Source: JAHJUB01 sp041653615 [NCBI: Candidatus Ratteibacteria bacterium] (GTDB taxonomy: Bacteria; Ratteibacteria; UBA8468; MWAK01). Taken from it: DNA of 64,000 bases. The notes under the pieces were generated by a model. That model was not told the DNA's origin. It worked only from the letters and a program-made list of their open reading frames with translations, and did no database searches. Position 1 is the stretch's first letter. Every line of letters begins with the position of its first letter. Location: contig JBAZEZ010000007.1 of NCBI GenBank assembly GCA_041653615.1, positions 17,525 to 81,524 of the forward strand, in the 5' to 3' direction. Shown one piece after another: positions 1 through 8,356 of the stretch. Both the position numbers and the translations under genes were made by a program.

Positions 1-240
1 GTCCAAAGACTTCTCCACCGGGACCACCTTAATACCGGCTTCGCGAAGCCTTAATTCAGCATCGGTTTTTATCTCTTCCTTGTTCAATCCGTCTTTTACC
101 GCTTCCTGGTCAATATCCTCGACAAACACGGCAACTGCTTTTAAACCATGGAAAGGTATCCTGTTCTCCGCGGCAGCAATAAAAACAGGATGGAATAAAA
201 AGAAACCCAACGCTAAAACCGAAACTACGTTTTTTTTCAT
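1..240 (-). CDS. secreted protein of unknown function, N-terminal part only
   Basis: Eighty codons are visible, read from the ATG at 240 to the window edge, so the 3' end is missing. The protein starts MKKNVVSVLALGFFLF, a Sec signal peptide with probable cleavage near residue 23. The mature start contains VAVFVEDIDQEAVKDGLNKE and then an alternating charged segment ending in LREAGIKVVPVE. The pattern of a short beta strand followed by a helix predicted to precede 'rLreaGI' recurs in uncharacterised periplasmic proteins, but I do not recognise a named family. It lies 19 bp downstream of pal on the same strand and is probably cotranscribed with it. Start supported by an upstream GAGCGGAA purine stretch. 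Confidence 0.7.
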   Translation of the reverse strand, partial: MKKNVVSVLALGFFLFHPVFIAAAENRIPFHGLKAVAVFVEDIDQEAVKDGLNKEEIKTDAELRLREAGIKVVPVEKSLD

Positions 241-259
241 TTCCGCTCTTCCGCAAAAA

Positions 260-862
260 CTATTCCATAATCTTAAACCGGCAGTTACGGTTTAACGCCC
301 AGGCCGTTTCACTGTGCACAAGGTCTGCCGGCTGGTCCTCGCCGTAACTGACCGTACCCATCCGCTCCGGAGCAATTCCCAGCGAAACCAGGTAACGTCG
401 GGCGGAAAGGGCGCGGCGCTCACCCAAAGCCATATTATACTCTTCCGTGCCCAACTCATCGCAGTTACCTTCAATCACAATTTTAACCGTCGAATTTTTC
501 TTCAGGTAATCGGCCACTGTTTCCAATGCTGCTCGGGCATCGGCCCGGACCTCGCTCTTGTCAAAATCAAAATAAATCGTCTTAAAAACCGCCTTTTCTT
601 CGACGGTCGCCGGTTCCCGGGTAATCCCTTCCGATATGGCAACGGGTATTCCTTCACCCTTGAGAGCATTCACCTGTTCTTCTTTTGTGGCCAAGCCCTC
701 TGTCGGTGCCGGAACCGGGTTCACGTTCTCAACCGCAGTTCCAGATACGGCCTCGGGCGAAGCCGCTTTCACCGGTTTCTTTAATTCCACCCGTCCGGCA
801 CAACCGGCCGCAAAAAAGAATAACGCCAAAAACCCAACGCCGAAAATAATCTTCTTTCCCAT
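260..862 (-). CDS. pal: peptidoglycan-associated lipoprotein Pal (OmpA domain)
   Basis: 200 aa. The N-terminus has a lipoprotein signal with lipobox-like FFAAGC, so Cys21 should be lipidated and the protein anchored in the outer membrane. A low-complexity linker runs to about residue 90. The C-terminal OmpA-like domain (about 92-200) starts with TIYFDFDKSEVR and contains VIEGNCDELGTEEYNMALGE, close to the Pal consensus IEGHCDERGT; the usual His is Asn here. Known role of the family: non-covalent binding of diaminopimelate in peptidoglycan and coupling to Tol proteins. tolB/tolQRA are not in the window. The start has a strong GGGAGG ribosome site 5 nt upstream. The downstream secreted protein at 1-240 is probably in the same transcript. 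Confidence 0.9.
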   Translation of the reverse strand: MGKKIIFGVGFLALFFFAAGCAGRVELKKPVKAASPEAVSGTAVENVNPVPAPTEGLATKEEQVNALKGEGIPVAISEGITREPATVEEKAVFKTIYFDFDKSEVRADARAALETVADYLKKNSTVKIVIEGNCDELGTEEYNMALGERRALSARRYLVSLGIAPERMGTVSYGEDQPADLVHSETAWALNRNCRFKIME

Positions 863-920
863 ATGGCCTCCCTTTGTAACTCAAAAACGAAAACTAAACC
901 CATCCAGCGTCTTCTCCCTG

Positions 921-950
921 ATTATACTCCGCCTTCTTAAACCTTGTAAA
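921..950 (-). promoter_or_regulatory. sigma-70-type promoter of pal
   Basis: On the minus strand a TTTACA box (950-945) and a TATAAT box (926-921) are separated by 18 bp. The predicted transcription start is near 914, giving a leader of about 50 nt with a GGGAGG ribosome site before pal. Confidence 0.6.
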
Positions 951-1032
951 GTCGGTATCAACCCTTGCGTTTCTCTTTTTTTTAAGTTATACTTTTCCTT
1001 GAGTTCGTAATCCGGACGGCAGTAAATCAGAT

Positions 1033-1062
1033 TTGACTGAGACGATAAATCTGGGGTATAAA
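1033..1062 (+). promoter_or_regulatory. promoter of pilC, predicted leaderless
   Basis: TTGACT (1033-1038) and TATAAA (1057-1062) are separated by 18 bp. The ATG of pilC follows after 7 nt, exactly where the transcript should start, and no Shine-Dalgarno site is present. The mRNA is therefore predicted to be leaderless. Confidence 0.65.
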
Positions 1063-1069
1063 TAAAAAT

Positions 1070-2122
1070 ATGGGTATCTTCCGGCACAAAATAAAATTAG
1101 ATGAAATAGCGGCTTTTTCCCGTCAATTAGCCACCATGGTCAAAGCCGGATTACCGATCCATCAGTCCCTGGGCATACTTTCCGAACAATCAGAAAGTAA
1201 AATTTTCAAAACAGTTATCGATGACATGCAAAAACGAATAAATACCGGCAACAGCCTCTCGGAAACCTTACAGCAGTACCCGCGAATTTTTTCCGGTCTT
1301 TACGTTAACATGGTTCGCGCCGGTGAAATGAGCGGCACTCTCGACCGAATCTTAAACCGTATTTCGGATTATCTTGAAGCAAACAGCAAATTACAAAAAA
1401 AAATCAAAGCCGCCCTTTCTTATCCCACGGCGGTTCTGGTAATGGCGTTTTTTGTTACGGCCTTTCTTCTTTTAAAAGTCGTTCCCACTTTTAAGGGGAT
1501 TTTCGAAAGTCTTGGCGGTAAACTGCCGCTTCCGACACTTGTTCTTTTGAAAATAAGCGAACTTTTCCGACATTATTTCGTTTTTCTTGTTATCGGGATT
1601 ATTATCTTAATTTACATTTTTAAACTGTACAAAAAGTCGCCCGCCGGGGGTTTAAAGATTGACCGGCTGCTTTTCCGTTTACCGGTTTTCGGTAAAATAA
1701 TAAAGAAAATCATCGTAGCAAGATTTTGCCGGACGCTCTCCACTCTTGTTAGGAGCGGCGTTGCCATTCTGGTAAGCTTGAAAATTGTGGCAGCCGCCTC
1801 GGGAAACAAAGTAGTAGAAATCGCGGTTATCGAAGCAAGCAAAAATGTTGAAAAAGGTCAGCCGATCGCGGAACCGCTGGCAAAATGCGGAATATTTCCG
1901 TTAATGGTTACCCGGATGATTGCGGTCGGCGAAGAAGTCGGGGCTCTGGATGAAATGCTTGAAAAAGTGGCTGATTTTTACGAAACTGAGGTCGACGCCG
2001 CCGTAAGCAGCCTCACGAGTTTAATTGAACCGATCATTATGGTATTCTTGGGTATCGTTATCGGCGGAATCGCTCTGGCGATATTACTGCCGATATTTAA
2101 AATTTCGGAATTGGTCAAATAA
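1070..2122 (+). CDS. pilC: type IV pilus inner-membrane platform protein PilC/GspF
   Basis: 350 aa with two T2SSF domains in tandem (about 12-135 and 215-338). The first starts EIAAFSRQLATMVKAGLPIH, the classic start of this domain, and the second has ARFCRTLSTLVRSGVAI. Transmembrane helices are visible near 115-135, 165-185 and 318-340. The protein is shorter than proteobacterial PilC (about 400 aa) because the N-terminal extension is missing. It forms the platform on which PilB works to polymerise pilin. It stands alone on the plus strand next to pilA and opposite the rest of the pilus operon. The start codon lies directly at the predicted transcription start. Confidence 0.93.
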   Translation: MGIFRHKIKLDEIAAFSRQLATMVKAGLPIHQSLGILSEQSESKIFKTVIDDMQKRINTGNSLSETLQQYPRIFSGLYVNMVRAGEMSGTLDRILNRISDYLEANSKLQKKIKAALSYPTAVLVMAFFVTAFLLLKVVPTFKGIFESLGGKLPLPTLVLLKISELFRHYFVFLVIGIIILIYIFKLYKKSPAGGLKIDRLLFRLPVFGKIIKKIIVARFCRTLSTLVRSGVAILVSLKIVAAASGNKVVEIAVIEASKNVEKGQPIAEPLAKCGIFPLMVTRMIAVGEEVGALDEMLEKVADFYETEVDAAVSSLTSLIEPIIMVFLGIVIGGIALAILLPIFKISELVK

Positions 2123-2136
2123 CACGTCCAACGTTC

Positions 2137-2151
2137 GCGTGTACGACACGC
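2137..2151. repeat. small perfect palindrome upstream of the pilA promoter
   Basis: GCGTGT and ACACGC form a perfect 6-bp inverted repeat around a 3-nt centre. It lies between the pilC stop codon and the pilA -35 box. No T-tract follows, so it is more likely a protein-binding site than a terminator. Confidence 0.35.
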
Positions 2152-2157
2152 ATACCA

Positions 2158-2187
2158 TTGACAAACCTGAAGTATCCGAGGTATTAT
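2158..2187 (+). promoter_or_regulatory. strong promoter of pilA
   Basis: A perfect TTGACA (2158-2163) and TATTAT (2182-2187) are separated by 18 bp. The predicted start is near 2194, followed by AAGGAGGTGA, a full-length match to the 16S anti-Shine-Dalgarno sequence. This is the strongest expression signal in the window, as expected for a major pilin. Confidence 0.7.
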
Positions 2188-2211
2188 TATAATTAGAAGG
2201 AGGTGAGAAAA

Positions 2212-2643
2212 ATGAAAAAGCTTAATAAGAAGGGATTTACGTTGGTTGAGATAATGATTGTGGTGGCGATTATTGCGCTTTTAGCGGCAATCGCCATACC
2301 AAACCTGCTTCGGACAAGGTTGAACGCGAATGAAGGCGCGGCGATAGGTAACATGCACACGCTGGTTACCTCGCTTGGAAGTTTCCAGGCTGCTCAGTCA
2401 CCCCCCACCTATCCGGCGGCACTGGCGGACCTGTCAACCGCAACCCCTCCGTATATTGATACGGTTTTGGGAAGCGGAACCAAACAGGGATATACATTTG
2501 TCTATGTATTAGGAGCGACCGGAAATACATACACGCTTACCGCAACTCCCGTAACGGCTGGCGTTACCGGAAACCGTGTCTTTTTTGCTGACGAAAGTGG
2601 TGTTATTCGGGTAACAAACGCGGCGGGAGCACCGATCGGGTAA
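2212..2643 (+). CDS. pilA: major type IV pilin (prepilin)
   Basis: 143 aa from the ATG at 2212; an in-frame GTG at 2203 lies within the ribosome site and is not the start. The prepilin leader MKKLNKKG ends at the peptidase cleavage site KKG|FTLVE, with Glu5 of the mature pilin present. The N-terminal helix VEIMIVVAIIALLAAIAIPN is followed by a small globular head of about 100 aa. The mature protein would be polymerised by PilB/PilC and exported through PilQ. The head has no cysteine pair, unlike many proteobacterial pilins. The gene has its own strong promoter and terminator and is a single-gene transcript. Confidence 0.93.
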   Translation: MKKLNKKGFTLVEIMIVVAIIALLAAIAIPNLLRTRLNANEGAAIGNMHTLVTSLGSFQAAQSPPTYPAALADLSTATPPYIDTVLGSGTKQGYTFVYVLGATGNTYTLTATPVTAGVTGNRVFFADESGVIRVTNAAGAPIG

Positions 2644-2675
2644 ACATAGTAATCGAGGAAAAGAGGCGCGCTGAA

Positions 2676-2712
2676 GGGCGGAGAGAAAGAAAAGTCTCCG
2701 CCCTTTTTTTTA
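2676..2712 (+). terminator. Rho-independent terminator of pilA
   Basis: GGGCGGAGA (2676-2684) pairs perfectly with TCTCCGCCC (2695-2703) around a purine-rich 10-nt loop, and nine T residues follow. It separates pilA from the convergent pilQ operon. Confidence 0.9.
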
Positions 2713-2736
2713 TGCTAATTTTACGTCAAACCCCCA

Positions 2737-3996
2737 TTAGTCTATCTTGGATTCGGAGATTGTTTTTGGCGGAGAAACGGTTTCCCAGTTTTTAATGATT
2801 TTCGTGTTAATAAAAAAGACCAACTCTCTTGTTTCTTCCAATCCTTTCTTTTCCTGGCCGAAAAACCATTTCAGAACCGGAATCTTTCGTAAAAAAGGCA
2901 GGCCGGAAGCGGTATGCGGTTTGCTCTCTTTTAACAAACCGGCGATAACTACAGTCTGGCCTGTTTTAATAAGAACGGTTGTATTTGCTTCCGATGTAGC
3001 GATAATCGGATTGCCGCCTATCTCTCCGGCGATATCGCTTACTTCCGGATGAATGGTAAGAAGAATATTTTCATTGTCGCTCAAAGTGGGGGTTACGGTA
3101 AGCTTAACCCCGGTATCGATGTACTGGATTGAAGTTGTTGTTCCGCCGGTGGTAGATGTAACCGTTTGAATCGGCACTTTTTTACCGACTAAAATTACGG
3201 CCTCTTTGTTGTTTATGGTGGCAATCCTTGGCTGAGAAAGAATACGGGTGTCGGTTTTGCTTTCCAAAAACTTAAGGGTTGCCAAAAACTTTTTTTCCGC
3301 AAGATAACCAAGCGAAAAATTACCCGGCGCGGCTATATTTTTATCCGGTAGATAGGTTAAATCACCGACTGCCGAACCCATAAGTTGAATATTGCTAAAA
3401 TCCCAGTTTACACCCATTTCCCGCAGGTAGGAACTGTTTGTTTCCAAAATATACCCTTCAATCATTATCTGTGAAATCTCAATGTCTAATTTTTTAATTA
3501 AATTCCTTATCTCCGGGATTTGCGAAGGATGGGCAATGATAACAAGACTGTTTGTCTGATTGTCACTTTCTATCTTTCCGTCTTTCGAAACCAACGCTTT
3601 CAAAACCTCGGATGTTTTGAGAGTATCTGCTTTGGCAAAAGATAGGGGAATGACGATTGTTTCCAGCGATTCCTCCAGGATAACCGGTTTTTCTTTTAGT
3701 TTCACCCGAACCAGGTTTCCGTCTTTCTGGTAGATATACCCGCAATAATCCAGGATTATGGTTAACGCTTTTTCCCAAGGGACGTTATCTAATTTCACGG
3801 TAACAAGTTTTCCCTCCAATTCCTGGGGCCACACAATATCGACGTCTGCGATCTGACTTATCCCCCTCAATACTTCCGTAACCGGCGCCGCGCTGACATC
3901 AAGATACACATTTTCCCCTCTCGCATTTAGCGAAACGGGAGAAACGAAGAATAAACCGGCGATGCTGAACGTTAACAATATTTTTTTTATATTCAT
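2737..3996 (-). CDS. pilQ: type IV pilus outer-membrane secretin PilQ
   Basis: 419 aa. Signal peptide at 1-25. An STN-like N0 domain (about 30-95) contains VYLDVSAAPVTEVLRGISQI. A NolW/N1 domain (about 110-175) contains NQTNSLVIIAHPSQIPEIRN. The C-terminal secretin domain (about 235-400) contains ILSQPRIATINNKEA, GVKLTVTPTL and VVIAGLLKE. It forms the gated outer-membrane ring through which the pilus passes. It is much shorter than proteobacterial PilQ because AMIN domains are absent. Last gene of the pilMNOPQ operon, 3 bp after pilP. Confidence 0.92.
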   Translation of the reverse strand: MNIKKILLTFSIAGLFFVSPVSLNARGENVYLDVSAAPVTEVLRGISQIADVDIVWPQELEGKLVTVKLDNVPWEKALTIILDYCGYIYQKDGNLVRVKLKEKPVILEESLETIVIPLSFAKADTLKTSEVLKALVSKDGKIESDNQTNSLVIIAHPSQIPEIRNLIKKLDIEISQIMIEGYILETNSSYLREMGVNWDFSNIQLMGSAVGDLTYLPDKNIAAPGNFSLGYLAEKKFLATLKFLESKTDTRILSQPRIATINNKEAVILVGKKVPIQTVTSTTGGTTTSIQYIDTGVKLTVTPTLSDNENILLTIHPEVSDIAGEIGGNPIIATSEANTTVLIKTGQTVVIAGLLKESKPHTASGLPFLRKIPVLKWFFGQEKKGLEETRELVFFINTKIIKNWETVSPPKTISESKID

Positions 3997-3999
3997 TCT

Positions 4000-4392
4000 T
4001 TACCTCGTTTTTTTCTGTTCTTTGTCATCTTTGATAATCGGGTAAAATTTCCATATTTTAAGTTGATATTCATTCAGTCTATGTTTAGCAATTACTCCTC
4101 CCTTTTCAATGCTGATAATTTTAACATCCGGGTTTTCCGGTATAACATCTCCTTCCGTTAAATAATGGTTATTAATAATAGCCCCTTTCTTTTTTCCGCC
4201 TATTAATATCGCCTGGAGGAGAGGTTTCGGTTCCAACGAAAGTTCAGATATTTCAATCGGAAGCGGCGTTGTCTCGGATATTAACGGAAGAAAAGGGTCT
4301 TTGTTCGCTCCCCATAACAGACCCGGAGTAAAAATCGCTATCCCGATACACAGGGCTGACAATTTAAGCATCTCCGTTCTTTTTATCTTCAT
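4000..4392 (-). CDS. pilP: type IV pilus alignment protein PilP-like
   Basis: 130 aa with an N-terminal signal or membrane segment (about 8-28) and then KDPFLPLI, the DPF motif that opens the PilP/GspC-like periplasmic domain. A small beta-rich domain follows, with LQAILIGGKKKGAIINNHYL. Family role: lipoprotein or periplasmic link between PilN/O and PilQ. No lipobox Cys is placed at a normal signal cleavage site, so it may be membrane-tethered instead. Assignment depends partly on its place between pilO (4-bp ATGA overlap) and pilQ. Confidence 0.75.
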   Translation of the reverse strand: MKIKRTEMLKLSALCIGIAIFTPGLLWGANKDPFLPLISETTPLPIEISELSLEPKPLLQAILIGGKKKGAIINNHYLTEGDVIPENPDVKIISIEKGGVIAKHRLNEYQLKIWKFYPIIKDDKEQKKTR

Positions 4393-4958
4393 ATTCCGAC
4401 GTCTTCACGGTAATGGAAGCTCAGGATTGTTTCTGTTTCCGGATTGTACGGGTCGGAGGTCGCGTCTATCTTAAAAGACTTAACCGTTGCGAAATGTTTA
4501 ATTCTTTCCAGCTCTCTCATAAATTTGCGCAACTGGGTATAGCTTACCTGGAACGAAAGACTGAAATCCTTCGCAGAAATAGTTGTCTGCGGGGAAACAG
4601 TTTTCGCGATAGGTTCTTTTTTCTTTCCCGCGACCGGTTCAATCTTCGCGTAATAAATGTCGGATTTTTCGGCGATACCCGCCAGCCATTTCAACATATC
4701 CGTTTCGGAAACACTCGCAAAATACGCCCGATAAAAGATTTCACTTTTTTTTACCGCTTCCAGTTGAGCGGCCAGTTTTTCCGATTCCGCAATTATTGAT
4801 TTGCTGTCGGCCAGCATTTTTTGTTTTACGCCTATCTCTTTTTTTATCCGGTCCAATTCAAGATATGCCGGCCGTAAAAAGAAAAAAAATAAGCCCAGAA
4901 TTAAAATGAGCAGGGTTAAAAATGGCGCGTTTTTTTTAATTGATATCGGTTTTTTCAT
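4389..4958 (-). CDS. pilO: type IV pilus alignment protein PilO
   Basis: 189 aa. A short cytoplasmic tail is followed by one transmembrane helix (about 14-32), then a heptad-rich coiled coil (about 33-70) and a ferredoxin-like periplasmic domain ending in ETILSFHYRED. PilO pairs with PilN to connect the inner-membrane platform to PilP and PilQ. The gene overlaps pilN by 23 bp and pilP by 4 bp, indicating translational coupling. Confidence 0.85.
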   Translation of the reverse strand: MKKPISIKKNAPFLTLLILILGLFFFFLRPAYLELDRIKKEIGVKQKMLADSKSIIAESEKLAAQLEAVKKSEIFYRAYFASVSETDMLKWLAGIAEKSDIYYAKIEPVAGKKKEPIAKTVSPQTTISAKDFSLSFQVSYTQLRKFMRELERIKHFATVKSFKIDATSDPYNPETETILSFHYREDVGI

Positions 4959-5661
4959 CTTTTTTCTTTACATTTAACTCTACTTTAAAATCGGTTATTT
5001 CATACATACCCACCTTATTTCCGTATTTTTCGGTCCGGGCTATCTTCCTTCCTTTCAAGGAAACCATTTTCGGTAAATCAAAATTTTTTGTAAAACAATC
5101 ATTTTGGCCCAGCCTGTTCATAAAATCTGCCACCGCGTTAAGAGAGCTTTTTTTGTTGTTTGAATAAGCGGAGCCATCAATGACTAAATAGGTAATTAAT
5201 TCCGTCGGGAGCTGGGCCGTCGTCGACTGCGGAGAATCGTTTTTCACCGGCGCCTTGGCGGGCGCTGTCGGTTGAACTGTGACCTGCCTTTGCTCTAAAA
5301 CCAGCTGATTCAACCAGACCGTTTTCGGCAAAATAGATTCCGTCTGATTAAATATTTCCGACCAGATAATCCGGTTGTTGACGTCATTAACCAGCGGAGC
5401 CATTTTTTTCTGAATGCCGCCGATTTCTTCTTTCATCTTCTTTATTTTTTCCGCTTCCGGTTGAATTTCCTGAAGCGCCGAACTTAATCCGGCCAATGAT
5501 AATTTTTCTTTACGGCAATCGGATTTAAACTTCACACCCAAGATAAGCATCAGAAAAACAATCAAACCGGCTATCATGAAAATAACATCGGGCGTTGTTT
5601 TTACCGGCGCCTTACTTTTTCGGCCGGATAGTTCCGGCGGCAGAAGATTTATGTTAATCAT
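4936..5661 (-). CDS. pilN: type IV pilus alignment protein PilN
   Basis: 241 aa starting MININLLPPEL, the diagnostic PilN N-terminus that binds the PilM groove. One transmembrane helix lies at about 27-45, followed by a coiled coil and a periplasmic domain with a Pro/Ala-rich insert around residues 130-150. Overlaps pilM by 8 bp and pilO by 23 bp. Confidence 0.88.
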   Translation of the reverse strand: MININLLPPELSGRKSKAPVKTTPDVIFMIAGLIVFLMLILGVKFKSDCRKEKLSLAGLSSALQEIQPEAEKIKKMKEEIGGIQKKMAPLVNDVNNRIIWSEIFNQTESILPKTVWLNQLVLEQRQVTVQPTAPAKAPVKNDSPQSTTAQLPTELITYLVIDGSAYSNNKKSSLNAVADFMNRLGQNDCFTKNFDLPKMVSLKGRKIARTEKYGNKVGMYEITDFKVELNVKKKDEKTDIN

Positions 5662-6640
5662 GCAGGGACAATCCTACGGTAGTGGCGAACCTGGGTTCAT
5701 TGTTTTTAATTGCCTCAAGAAAGTTTTGCGCAACGTTGATATTTGAAAAAGGATTATACGTAAAGATTTCCACACCCAGGATTTCGGCCAGAACATCCGA
5801 CAAACCCGAAATTTCTTTTAAGTGCCCGGCCAGATAAATCTTTGACGGAATCCTTCCGACCTGGTTCTTGGAATACTCAAAAGAAAGTTTTATTTCTTCC
5901 GAAAGATGGTCTATGTTTCCCTCAAGCCACGAAAAGAAGGGCCCTTCTTTTAAAAAATTCGTTCCCCGGAACAATTTCAAATTTTCGGAAATTTTAAGGT
6001 TATTATTTTTGCTCGCAATTTTCAAAAGCGGCAGAATCCCGAATTTAATATCCCGGCTCAATAACGGCGCCTGCCCGTAAACAATGTTGAAATTAGTCGT
6101 ATCGAATCCGATGTTAAGCAGGCCTATTATTTCGCCGTTATCTTTACCCTGATTATTATAAAACCATTCGTTAAGCAAAGCTGTGCTTTCCGTTTCAACC
6201 GCTTTCACGGATAAACCCGCGGCCGCGGCCAAACCGACTTTTTCGTTAACCAATGATTTTTGAGCCGCCACCAACGCCACTTTTGTAAATTTTTTTTCGC
6301 GCCCTTTTCCCAAAATTTGATAATCGGTATATACCTCTTCTTTTTTGAAAGGAATCCGGCTTTCAAAATTTTTCTGGATTGTTGTGTCTATGTTTTCCTT
6401 CGGTGAATTCTCAATCGAGAGGTAGCGAACCACTACCCCTTCCCCTCCCACCGAAATACAGACATCTTTATCGTTTTTGAGGGGAGGAACAAGCAATAAT
6501 TCTTTAAACCCTTCCGGAAGAGACACGGCTGCATCCTGATCGATATCCAATTCACAAAACGCGATATCTTCAACCTGTCTTTTCCGAACCGAAATGGAAA
6601 CGGCTTGCAGGCATCCGCTCTCTATGTTTAGTCCAACCAT
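5654..6640 (-). CDS. pilM: type IV pilus actin-like ATPase PilM
   Basis: 328 aa, cytoplasmic, FtsA/actin-like fold. Visible features are an N-terminal phosphate-1-like strand MVGLNIESGCLQAVSI and the segment LLNIGFDTTNFNIVYG. PilM binds the N-terminal peptide of PilN and couples the cytoplasmic motor to the alignment complex. I chose the ATG at 6640. A longer reading from a TTG at 6676 is unlikely because that TTG is the first three bases of a perfect -35 box. The ATG sits at the predicted transcript start with no ribosome site. Confidence 0.88.
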   Translation of the reverse strand: MVGLNIESGCLQAVSISVRKRQVEDIAFCELDIDQDAAVSLPEGFKELLLVPPLKNDKDVCISVGGEGVVVRYLSIENSPKENIDTTIQKNFESRIPFKKEEVYTDYQILGKGREKKFTKVALVAAQKSLVNEKVGLAAAAGLSVKAVETESTALLNEWFYNNQGKDNGEIIGLLNIGFDTTNFNIVYGQAPLLSRDIKFGILPLLKIASKNNNLKISENLKLFRGTNFLKEGPFFSWLEGNIDHLSEEIKLSFEYSKNQVGRIPSKIYLAGHLKEISGLSDVLAEILGVEIFTYNPFSNINVAQNFLEAIKNNEPRFATTVGLSLHD

Positions 6641-6646
6641 GTTAAG

Positions 6647-6676
6647 ATTGTACGCTCTTTTCTGAATGCTTGTCAA
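6647..6676 (-). promoter_or_regulatory. promoter of pilMNOPQ, predicted leaderless
   Basis: On the minus strand, TTGACA (6676-6671), 18 bp, TACAAT (6652-6647), then 6 nt to the ATG of pilM. Near-consensus boxes and no Shine-Dalgarno site predict transcription starting at the start codon. It also shows pilMNOPQ can be transcribed separately from pilB. Confidence 0.75.
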
Positions 6677-6709
6677 TAAAAACCGGAGTTGTTATTTTTT
6701 ACTGTTTCC

Positions 6710-8356
6710 CTATTTTTCCGTAGTTACCCTCATCACCTCTTCCAGGGTTGTTATCCCAAGCTTAAGATTAATGATGGCGTTGTCCCGCAAGGTAACCATT
6801 CCCCTGGAAACCGCTTTTTCCTTAATTTCATCAGAAGAAGCGCGTCTGATCGCCAGTTCTTTGATTTCATTATCCATAAGCAAGACTTCTCCGATCGCCA
6901 CTCTTCCGTAATAACCCGTGTTATGACATTTTTCACATCTCTTACCGGCGTAGAATATCTGTTTTTGCGGTATCTCAATTCCCGAATTCTTCAGAACTGT
7001 TTCCGGAATTTCTACCTCCTGACGACAGAACCTACATATTTTTCGCATCAGTCTTTGGGCCAGAATCATAATTATCGAAGACGACAGCAGGAACGGTTCC
7101 ATGCCGATATCAATCAGTCTGTTGATAGCGCTTGCGGCATCATTTGTATGGAGGGTACTCAAAACCAACTGTCCGGTCAGGGAGGCTTTAACGGCAATAT
7201 CCGCGGTTTCTAAATCTCTGATTTCTCCGATCATGATAATATCAGGACTCTGGCGTAAAAGGCTCCTTAAACCTTCGGCAAACGCAAATCCGATAACGGG
7301 ATTAGTCGAAATCTGGGTAACACCCGGAATCTGATACTCCACCGGGTCTTCAATCGTCATAATGTTGCGGTCCGGTGTATTTAATTCGCTGATAATCGCG
7401 CTGAGTGTGGTTGATTTTCCGCTGCCGGTGGGACCCGTCACTAAAATCATTCCGTAAGGCTTACGTACTTCCTCTTCAATTTTTTTAAATTCGCTGGACA
7501 AGAATCCCAGATCGGATAATTTCAGGGAGAGAATGGAGCTATCCAGCGCCCGCATAACAATTTTTTCTCCAAAACTAATCGGTAAAATACTGACCCGGTA
7601 ATCAATCTCTTTATTTTCCAGAGTCATTTTAAACCGACCGTCCTGAGAAATCCTTTTTTCGGTAATATTGAGATTGGAAATAATTTTAATACGGGCGATC
7701 ACGGCACGCATCAAATCAAGGGGGATATTCCCTTCTTCGTATAAAATACCGTCTATCCGATAACGAATCCGGAATCTTTTTTCGTAGGGTTCTAAATGAA
7801 TATCGCTGGCTCTCTTTCGGTAGGCGTTAAGTATAATACGCTCAACAAGTTTTACGATCGGCGACTCTTCTAGCCGGGCGGTAATAATCGCCCTATCCTC
7901 TATTTTAACCGCCGTTTCTTCTTCCGTTAAAACTTCAAATTTTTCTTTTTCAATTTTTTTAATCAATTCCCCGATGTCTGATTCATTTTTTACTTCATCC
8001 GGGATAGCGTTGTTTTCTACTTCCGCTTTGACCGGTGGAAGCTCTTCCGGTTCACTTAACATATCGGACAATAATTCTTTTTTATACCACCTATCGATAC
8101 TTTCCGAAATTTCATTTATACCCGCCAGGCAGATCCTTATTTCATAGGATGTAATCAGGTTTAAATCATCAAAAACAAATATATTCCCTGGTTCGGATGT
8201 GGCGATTGTCAAAATCTTACCGATCACCGAAACCGGCAGTATTTTATACTTCCGGGCAGCATCTTCCGGAACGAGCGCAAGCGCTTCCTTTTGGGGAATT
8301 AACCGGGTAAGATTAAGTTTGGGAAATATTAATTCTTTATTTTTCATCTTCGGCAA
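6710..8356 (-). CDS. pilB: type IV pilus extension ATPase PilB
   Basis: 548 aa. An N-terminal MshEN-like domain (about 12-115) is followed by an acidic linker and the GspE/PilB hexameric ATPase core. Key motifs: Walker A GPTGSGKST, Asp-box region NIMTIEDPVEYQI, Walker B DIIMIGEIRD, His-box LVLSTLHTND, and a zinc module with C-x2-C pairs CRFC and CEKC. It powers pilin polymerisation. The full domain set distinguishes it from PilT; no PilT retraction ATPase is encoded in the window. Overlaps the upstream second ATPase gene by 20 bp. Confidence 0.92.
   Translation of the reverse strand: MPKMKNKELIFPKLNLTRLIPQKEALALVPEDAARKYKILPVSVIGKILTIATSEPGNIFVFDDLNLITSYEIRICLAGINEISESIDRWYKKELLSDMLSEPEELPPVKAEVENNAIPDEVKNESDIGELIKKIEKEKFEVLTEEETAVKIEDRAIITARLEESPIVKLVERIILNAYRKRASDIHLEPYEKRFRIRYRIDGILYEEGNIPLDLMRAVIARIKIISNLNITEKRISQDGRFKMTLENKEIDYRVSILPISFGEKIVMRALDSSILSLKLSDLGFLSSEFKKIEEEVRKPYGMILVTGPTGSGKSTTLSAIISELNTPDRNIMTIEDPVEYQIPGVTQISTNPVIGFAFAEGLRSLLRQSPDIIMIGEIRDLETADIAVKASLTGQLVLSTLHTNDAASAINRLIDIGMEPFLLSSSIIMILAQRLMRKICRFCRQEVEIPETVLKNSGIEIPQKQIFYAGKRCEKCHNTGYYGRVAIGEVLLMDNEIKELAIRRASSDEIKEKAVSRGMVTLRDNAIINLKLGITTLEEVMRVTTEK

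Noticed and set aside
6641-6676. 12-residue N-terminal extension of PilM from TTG
   Set aside because: The TTG is part of a perfect TTGACA -35 box and the extension includes the -10 box.
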